Shown here: positions 19,643 to 25,573 of the stretch, one piece after another
How positions within the stretch are numbered: position 1 is the first letter of the stretch
Layout of the letters: every line of letters starts with the position of its first letter
From: Chara braunii
Lineage: Eukaryota > Streptophyta > Charophyceae > Charales > Characeae
Direction of reading: 5' to 3'
DNA length: 25,573 bases
Assembly (NCBI GenBank): GCA_003427395.1
Contig: BFEA01000484.1
Coordinates: 342,062-367,634, forward strand
Position numbers and translations under genes: made by a program
Notes under the pieces: generated by a model
The model's input: only the letters and a program-made list of their open reading frames with translations
Databases searched by the model: none
Told to the model about the DNA's origin: nothing

Positions 19643-19714
19643 CGCGTTCGGAGGGTTTTGGGCGCTTGTTCGCGTTCGGGCGAACATGTTCCCGTTCGCC
19701 TCCGAACGCGAACA
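19150..19714. mobile_element. Foldback element rich in TTCG/CGAA palindromes
   Basis: The left end has palindromes GTTCGCGCGAAC (19168-19179) and ATGTTCGGGCGAACAT (19191-19206). The right end has a perfect 16-bp inverted repeat, TGTTCGCGTTCGGAGG at 19639-19654 and its complement at 19699-19714, enclosing GTTCGGGCGAAC (19674-19685). The two ends resemble each other in inverted orientation. Between them lie T9/A11 runs (19209-19231), a GA microsatellite and long A and T runs, with no transposase. It fits a non-autonomous foldback or MITE-like element. Target-site duplications could not be fixed. Confidence 0.45.
19406..19479. repeat. (AG)37 microsatellite
   Basis: Uninterrupted AG tract inside the foldback element. 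Confidence 0.95.
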
Positions 19715-20139
19715 CGGTGCTACGTAGGGCTCCACTAACAAAAGAGCACTGACCACACATGCCCATGGTCTTAAAAAAAATTAGAGCCCACTGGGACGGC
19801 CTACAACGCCACCACAAATCAAAAATGTACCGCAGGACCTGTACGCAACACCAATAGTGCCATGAACCTCCCCCTGTCGCGCAACCCGCAGAATCGGATG
19901 ATGTCCTAGTGCTACAGCGACGTCACTGCCAGTACTATGCCAAATTCCACAATATCTCCATGTGACACCAGGAGCGCTACTGCTTAAAACACCGTAGAAG
20001 CTACCCCATTCTTCCATGTGCTCCCAAAGAGCGGCCCGCAAGAACGACACCCACAGCAAGCACTCTCTGAGCCTCCTTACAGAGATGTTGCGCCTAAAAC
20101 CCCAAACCCCCACCCCAAAAAAACTTGTGGCCACCCACA

Positions 20140-20207
20140 GATGTGTGTGTGTGTGTGTGCGTGTGCGTGTGTGTGCGGGTGAGTGTGCGGGTGTGTGTGT
20201 GTGTGCA
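20140..20207. repeat. Imperfect (TG)n microsatellite
   Basis: TG tract with CG and GGTGAG interruptions. Confidence 0.8.
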
Positions 20208-20243
20208 ATGAATTGCTGTTTCCAGCGGGTGTAACACTAAGTC

Positions 20244-20380
20244 GTTAGGCATTTCCTAACTTTTCGGTGGATTTGCGGCCTTCGGGGTTCGATCCAGTGA
20301 CCTATGCCTAATTGGGACCGTTCTGACTTTGCATGGAACTTTCAGCCCTCTAGGGGTTGATCCCTGGACCTATCCCGTAC
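20244..20380. repeat. Two-copy direct repeat, 67-bp period, after a small hairpin
   Basis: Copy A (20260-20313) and copy B (20327-20380) share CTTT-CGGTGGA/CATGGAA, GGGGTTCGATCC/GGGGTTGATCCC and GACCTATGCC/GACCTATCCC. The hairpin GTTAGG-CATTT-CCTAAC (20244-20260) sits just before copy A. The GGTTCGATCC word resembles a tRNA B box, but no tRNA can be folded. Confidence 0.55.
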
Positions 20381-20870
20381 AAGGGTTTTCTTGTGGGCTG
20401 CAGGTAGGCCCGTTGCTTTCCTTGTTTCCTTTTGCTGTGTGCAGTCTAGGTACAGCGAGTCCATAGGTCTGCTTGTTGTGTCCTCCACTGTGGCAGTCCG
20501 GTAGGCTGTAGTGTCTGGTTGTACAAAGGTCTGTAGGGCAAATTTCTACGGGTTCTTTGATGATTCTCGACACGAAGTGCTGGGCGGTCGCGTTCAGGCT
20601 GCAGCGCTAATTTCCATAAGGCAGGCATCTTCTTCACGAGCGGTTGCTGACGGCCAAAGCTGGGCCAGCCAGCTACCTTGAGACAGCGCTGGGCTTGTGA
20701 CGCCCAACCTCACGCCCAGCGCAACTTCTTGTTTTTGGAGTGGTAGTGGGCCTGGAAGTGCGAAAAGGAGTGTGCCAAGGATTTTAGGAAAGTGGGGGTG
20801 GAGTTCCAGGTCGGAATTGGAATTTCTTGTGTCAAGTTCCAGGGGTAGAAGTGCAAGTGTCTCTTTCGGC

Positions 20871-21452
20871 TCAGAGTTGAGGTGATTGCCGATCTCGCGG
20901 CCTGGGCCGCGTAAGATGCTCGGGTGGGGCGCTACGGGTGTCTCGGTGGGAATGCTCGTACCGCTGTCGGCCAACGCAAGTCTCCGAGGCTGATGAGGAC
21001 AAACTGCGCTCTCGTTGTTCGGTTTCGGAACGGGTTCGTCGAGTGATCCCCGCCGGACAGTACTCGCCGTGCTGCTGACACTCTGAGCACGATGGTCGGG
21101 GCCAGAATCGGGCTATGGACTCCCAGGGCACGACGAGTAGTTGGTGGTACGGGAGGACGAGGTAATAGGGAGGGAAGTTAGTGGTGATGGCCACGAAGCC
21201 CGGGGTTAGAAGGTAATGCTGGGTTCGACTGTCAGGATAATCCGGGATCCGGGAGTCTTGGTTTATTGCCAGCTGGAAATCGCCCCTGCATAGCTGCTCG
21301 TTTCCAGTTCGGCAGGGGTACTCAGGATTCCGTAAGTTTCCTTGCCATCTGGTCTGTTGCCGTATGACTTGTTCCCTTTCCCAATACGCTCAGTATTCCG
21401 GATCTCTCAGGCTCTCACGATCGGTAATCCAGAAAGGAGTTTCGATTGCCAT
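20871..21452 (-). pseudogene. Cys-rich extracellular-domain exon (WAK-like), right copy with a nonsense codon
   Basis: The frame from ATG 21452-21450 reads TPFWITDRESLRDPEY, meets TGA at 21392-21390, and continues open to 20871. It gives NPEYPC, GNEQLCRGDFQLAI, PDYP, GFVAITTNF, PYHQLLVVPWESIARFW, CSECQQHGEYC and a Ser/Arg-rich tail. The I-x-(T)PFWI start, F-x-L core and closing C-x2-C...C resemble plant wall-associated-kinase galacturonan-binding ectodomains. The identification is tentative, as no transmembrane or kinase part was found. The TGA is not in repeat or adapter sequence and may be a true mutation, or the exon may start after it. Relative to the left copy, a short insertion (PPYYLV) sits before PYHQL. 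Confidence 0.5.
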
Positions 21453-22123
21453 ATCCTATTTAGCGGAATTTAGCGCAGGCATCCTCGACGAGCGGGATCG
21501 AGTTGGCTCTTGCACGCACGCGCGTAGGCTGCAGGTCACCCTTGTGGGCGGCTACCTTACGCATGCGTGCTCACGAGCCGGCCAATCAGATCAAAGACTG
21601 CGTGCGGGTACGTTGCCAATGAGCGAGTTACCTGCGTGTCGGTTTATCCTATATGCCTGCAGTTAGTCCACTGTTATCCAAATCTCAGACAAAACTAATC
21701 ATTGCATACATGCTCACACCATTATATACAAAAGAGGGTAGAGTTAGTTTAGCATCCAGAACCAACGCACCCTGTGATCCTCGCAATCATGCGCAACTCG
21801 AAAACAAGTGATCAAACGTGCGTGAGGGACGTATCTGGCCCAACCTACGGGGACCAAATTTTTTGCAGGTCGTTATATGCGCAACGCATACTCGAAAGTG
21901 ACAAAACTAGAATTGAGCGAAACAAAATTGGAAATTAAGGATAACTCAAAAAAAAAGGGACGCGAGTTCATTCACCCTCATGCATCCATACACACAAAGC
22001 AGATAGTCCGAGATGATTCACACAAGAAATCCGAAGGCGTCGCAACAAAATTGACCAACGTTGGAATCAAAACTTTACATAGAAGGTATGGAGAAGAAGA
22101 CGTTGGTCCACCATATCCCCGTC

Positions 22124-22146
22124 TCTCTCTCTCTCTCTCTCTTCTC
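22124..22146. repeat. Short (CT)n tract
   Basis: About ten CT units at the downstream side of the right leader. The left copy has the related GAGAGAGAGG at about 2183-2194. Confidence 0.75.
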
Positions 22147-22403
22147 TCGATGTGGGCAGTTCGTCGCCCCGCATCTCCAAAGCCACACAGAGTCGTCACC
22201 CCGCTTGGTCTGAGTGTGCAAGCCAGGTTCGCCCACGTGCCACAGTCCGTCGCGACCACACGTCAGCCCCGCGCACTCAACACCAGCTCGTCGGATCGCC
22301 CAACTCTCATACTCACTCACCTTCCAAACTTGCTCGTTAGTCGACCCTCACTGATCGCGCTAACCTCGAGGTTCTTAGAGAGACAATTAATCGCGCTTGT
22401 GAA

Positions 22404-22419
22404 ATTTATAGCATGCATG
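22404..22419 (-). promoter_or_regulatory. TATA promoter with CATGCATG motif, right copy
   Basis: On the minus strand, CATGCATG (22419-22412) is followed 1 bp later by TATAAAT (22410-22404). It matches the left copy's promoter, where the gap is 5 bp. A GTGAGT donor-like site follows in the leader in both copies. Transcription would run leftward into the Cys-rich exon. Confidence 0.5.
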
Positions 22420-22915
22420 CTTGCGCGAAGGATACGAGATTGGCCCAAGTGATGAGGAAGAGAAGAGAGGAAGTGCTTACATCTGCACGTCCAGGCCGCG
22501 GCGTGGGGGACGGAGCCACTCTCGGCGCATCGATCGGGGCATGCAACGTGGGAACCACTTAGAACAGAGGAGGAGAGTGTGCATACGAAGACGAGGCGGG
22601 AAAGAGAAAAACACAAAGGTCATTAAGAACAAGAAGATTACAGTTGCGATTGCGCCCGCCAAAAGCTACAGTTACACACAGGATTAAGGCGCGGATGGAA
22701 ATAAGAGCCCTGACCCTGTCGAGGCACGGCGCGTGCGAGCAAGAAGCGTCGTGCAGCCAAATTGTAAGGTGCCTAAATTCCTAGTCTAAATCCTTATTGC
22801 AAAAGAAAATTCCGAAAGAAAAACAATTTCGAGAGTCTGCGGGGGCTCGACATGAGTTCGAATATTAAGAACGAAAATTCCCGTGCGCTAATCGCACCAA
22901 AATTCCTAGTGCTCT

Positions 22916-23303
22916 CAGTAGAACAAGAAAGAAGTTATGGCAACTGTTATTTCTCGCGCTCGCTAGGGCGCGGTCACTCAATCGTCGGCGCGGGACTTTC
23001 CCGGCACCGGCCCAACGAACTCCAATAAAACGAAAAAGAAGCGAGGGCATCCATGGAACTTGCCCAACCGGTCCCCGCTTACGCCCGACACCCATCAAAG
23101 CCCTCCTGTTTCCCCTAAACAGCCCCGCGCAGGAAGTCGCGCGATCATAGAAGATAGTTCGTCACATATGTGACGCCCAGGGTGTTCCAATCTTCTGCAA
23201 GCTCACGCTTGCACTCATATCTCTCCAAGGTGCGCGTGTCATTACCATAGGATAAGAGTGTGGAAGTCATCCTGTTGACACGTCCTGATTCTTGCACCCA
23301 TTT
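22916..23303. other. Unassigned DNA
   Basis: No supported gene between the right duplicated unit and the decayed coding region. Contains CACATATGTG (23164-23173), a perfect 10-bp palindrome. Confidence 0.4.
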
Positions 23304-25350
23304 TTAGTGTTTCGAGGGAGGGGGGTAAGGGAGTCGAAATGCGGGTGCGGGGGGTGGGGGATGTTCTCTCGGGAGTGCGGGTAAGAAGCTTGCCATCCCT
23401 GCTATTGCTGCGAGAAGTTCAAGGTAGCGGACGGTGCGTTGTATGCGCGGGAAACGACGGCTGCCATAGGGAAGGGAAGCAAGGTAATCAGGATAGAGGG
23501 TGGAAAAGGTACGAAGCACGACCGCGCGGAACTGCTCGTGGTCTGTACACCCAGGGATAGTCCCTGTGATTGTGCAGTAAACTTCGATCACATTGTGATC
23601 CCGCCATGCGGCGCTGAAAAGAAGGATGTGAAGGCAAAAGGAGGAAAAGACACACCGAGTAGTGGGGTGTGGGTATATTGTGGCAGCGAGGCGGGTGGTG
23701 TAGAATTGGTAGAAGAGGGAGGAGGGGAAGGGATTCTGGGAAAAGACGAGCGGGGTGTCGATTTGCCAGAGCATAAGGTAATCAAGGGGACGACGGGATA
23801 ATGACCGGGGACGTAGCCCGATGCCCCGCATCGGCACGTGCTCGAACGGAGGGACGGGGGGAAGGGGAGGGGGATCGGCTTCGTTGCCTCCGTGTCGGCG
23901 CGCTCGAAGTCTCTGCGGCGCATCACTCATCTTCCTCCGTGGGCGGCTCCGGATCTCTGGTCGGATCGTTTGAGATCGGCAAATCAGTCCCCGCCGCTTG
24001 TTCCCACGTCCGCTTTCCCTCAACAATTTCTGTCCGGCGTCGCTCGGCTTCAGCCGGGTCCTCTTCCTATGTTCCCGCCTGTTCCGCCTGTTCTTCCTCG
24101 CTCCCGTCCTCCTCCTCCTCTTCACTTATTGCCCCCGACTCATGCTCAATGTGCTCGCTGTAATACTCCTCCTCTTCGGGGGGTGTCTTCCGATTCGTCT
24201 CCCTCTTCCTCTTCTTCTTCTTCTTCTAACGTCTGCTCCCCTCGATCCACGAAGAGAAGGTCGATTATGTCCGCGGGGTTTAGGTAGTTACCGTGTGATA
24301 GGTAACTAGGGTTGTCCCAATCGCCCTCCAAGCACGCCGACCACTGTAGATATGGCGTCAGGGTGCACGAGAGAATATGTGGCACCGGGCTCTCATCGGA
24401 GTCATCGCAATGTGAGACGATGTCGATCGACAAATCGTCCAGCAGCTGCGTCAAGAGGATCAAGAGTTCCCCGACGATCGGCTGTCGATGTCCTGCCTCC
24501 ACTGACCTGAAGACGAATCCCAATGAATCCCCTTCCACCGCCGTTCTCCATGCCTGGATAATGAGCAATTCCACGTCCTCGTTCGCGGCGGGGTGAATGT
24601 TGTCTCTGGTCCACTTCAGCCTGATCTCGACTAAGCACAAAGATAGAGCCTCGTAAGTTTGCCACCACCCTTGCCACTGTTCAGGCTTAATAAGAGGGAC
24701 CGTCAGTGGTTGTACTCGGAAAGTGAGACGAGGATAGAGCGCTGACTGCCAGAAGACAGGGAAGGGAGAGGGGAGGCTAAAGGTGGAGAACCTGTGATGG
24801 TTCATTGGGGATGCGAGAAGACAGTAAGTGCAGGGAGAGATATCGTGGTACTCTGCCGGAGAGTGTGGATGCCGTCCAGGTCAATACTGTTAGTATTGAC
24901 CACGTTATCCCCCAGCCGCGCAAGCAGCTGACTCTAGGAACTCGCCAACTCCCCCCCCCAATCTCGCAGCGAGACGAGGATGCTTGGATGCGCTCGTGGA
25001 TCCACCGTAGTGATATCTCCGCTAAAGGAGACAATCATCGAGACGTGGTTGGTCCCTGGTGCCGAGAGCCGCAGAAAGGCCGATGCTTCGGCCAACACCT
25101 GTGCCTTGCTGTTGGGTATCACGAATCAGAACTCTGTTGTTGCATGCACGCTGGCCGTGCTGAAAAACAGGGCAAATCGGAGGACGTCCGGGCTGACACA
25201 CGGATGATGAACTTGCCTGATCGCCGAGATGTGTCTGCGTGGCGCTAACATCCGCTCATTGAGTACCTGCTCCATGGAAAAACTCATGGCGAAGAGGAGG
25301 GAGAAGATGGAGGGAGAGAAGAATGAGACTGGGGGCCGTCGCTTTCCCAC
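23304..25350 (-). pseudogene. Decayed multi-frame coding region of unknown function
   Basis: Protein-like pieces follow each other on the minus strand. First, 25350-24934 (VLNERMLAPRRHISAIRQVH, then after a TGA at 25128-25126 NSKAQVLAEASAFLRLSAPG and VSMIVSFSGDITT). Next, 24805-24146 (WQGWWQTYEALSLCLVEIRL, LLIIQAWRTAVEGDSLGFVF, a Glu run). Then, after a frame change at a C6/G6 run (24178-24183), an acidic tail EEEEYYSEHIEHESGAISEE, two more stops, an Arg/Ser/Pro stretch (RRQRSRSPSPSPRP), and 23600-23304 (NVIEVYCTITGTIPGCTDHE, FRAVVLRTFSTLYPDYLASL). A G9 run at 24951-24959 is a second likely slip site. The composition suggests one large protein with an acidic, low-complexity middle, now broken by stops and frameshifts. 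I do not recognise a domain. It may belong to a lineage-specific multicopy family or a mobile element. Confidence 0.45.
24879..24901. repeat. Perfect 10-bp-arm hairpin
   Basis: GGTCAATACT (24879-24888) and AGTATTGACC (24892-24901) are perfect complements around a GTT loop. It falls inside the decayed coding region, so it may be chance, an insertion footprint or a protein-binding palindrome. Confidence 0.5.
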
Positions 25351-25573
25351 GCGGATCCCGATTCCGAGGGCGGCCCAGTTGGAGAGGGAGGAGAGGAAAC
25401 AGAGAGAGGGCGGAGATAGGACACGTGGCGGACTATGGGCCTAGCTTACCGACTGCCTGCCACTTCGGGAGCGAGGCGCACGGTGTTCACTCCGTTAGGT
25501 CCGAGCTCGATCACTCGAAAGCACCCGAAGAATCGTGGCGCTAGTTTTCCTTGACGAGCACATTTCCTTACCT

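Larger units (their letters stand above)
19027..20035 (-). repeat. Degenerate exon-like unit in three copies
   Basis: About 19027-19125 and 19729-19820 align directly: GGRCTCCAC, AGAAAGCACCGACC/AGAGCACTGACC, CCATRGGTC, AGAGCCC and CCACAAA. A weaker third copy lies near 19965-20035. Read on the minus strand, the first copy ends at CTTAG followed by GTAAGTTGC, a good splice donor (about 19010-19020). These may be fragments of a repeated exon or of a transposable element. No full frame remains. Confidence 0.45.
20697..22915 (-). repeat. Right copy of the inverted ~2.1 kb duplicated gene unit
   Basis: Reverse-complement partner of 1450-3573, with the same order of blocks: promoter-upstream sequence (22420-22915), TATA and CATGCATG, leader with GTGAGT, intron-like gap, Cys-rich exon (21452-20871), then a block ending at TGACGCCCAACCTCACGC (from 20699). 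In the last block, TGGGCCTGGAAGTGCGAAA, GTGTGCCAAGGATTTT and AAAGTGGGGGTGGAGT are nearly identical to the left copy. Past 20697 the similarity ends. Confidence 0.7.

Noticed and set aside
20286-20295. GGTTCGATCC, resembling a tRNA B box
   Set aside because: The flanking bases do not form a T-stem and no acceptor, D or anticodon arms can be drawn. It is part of a 67-bp direct repeat.
23439-23801. Plus-strand 120-codon frame opposite the decayed region
   Set aside because: It reads plausibly, but the minus strand has longer protein-like stretches continuing from upstream pieces. I treat the plus frame as the antisense shadow, with modest confidence.

Overview
This window looks like low-gene-density nuclear DNA from a streptophyte (plant-lineage) eukaryote. 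The evidence is a large intron-free exon with a plant-type TLDc domain, a U2 spliceosomal RNA fragment, GT-AG-type splice sites, RNA polymerase II TATA boxes and very dense microsatellites. There is no bacterial operon structure and no Shine-Dalgarno-led gene array. A charophyte with a large repeat-laden genome, such as Chara, fits best, but this is inference and not proven by the sequence.

Layout. 1-1450: hexamer repeats and unassigned DNA. 1450-3573: left copy of a duplicated ~2.1 kb unit (TATA promoter, leader, intron-like gap, Cys-rich coding exon). Its exon is interrupted by a likely sequencing-adapter remnant. 3588-7740: tandem repeats and microsatellites, including a ~1.8 kb tract (5029-6860) that passes through several related short repeat types. 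8158-9714: weak candidate exons and an RNA-like hairpin. 9899-13006: the main gene, a 1035-residue TLDc-domain protein. 13540-15300: possible exon remnants, GT and GA microsatellites, and a RING-finger-like exon on the minus strand. 15863-15957: a foldback. 16971-17052: a truncated, A-tailed U2 snRNA retrocopy. 19027-20035: a three-copy degenerate repeat enclosing a palindromic foldback element. 20697-22915: right copy of the duplicated unit, inverted relative to the left. 23304-25350: a decayed acidic, low-complexity coding region on the minus strand with frameshifts and nonsense codons.

The duplicated unit is the most informative structural feature. Left and right copies lie in opposite orientation about 17 kb apart, flanking the TLDc gene. 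They share promoter, leader and coding exon in the same order. The encoded segments are about half identical, and conserved motifs suggest a wall-associated-kinase-like (GUB_WAK-like) extracellular domain. Both copies carry a stop codon in frame. In the left copy the stop comes from a 15-nt match to the Tn5/Nextera mosaic end, flanked by a perfect 39-bp duplication, so that break is probably an assembly artefact.

Only the TLDc gene is secure as an intact gene. The RING exon, the duplicated Cys-rich exons and the decayed region at the right end are supported by protein-like sequence but are partial or broken.
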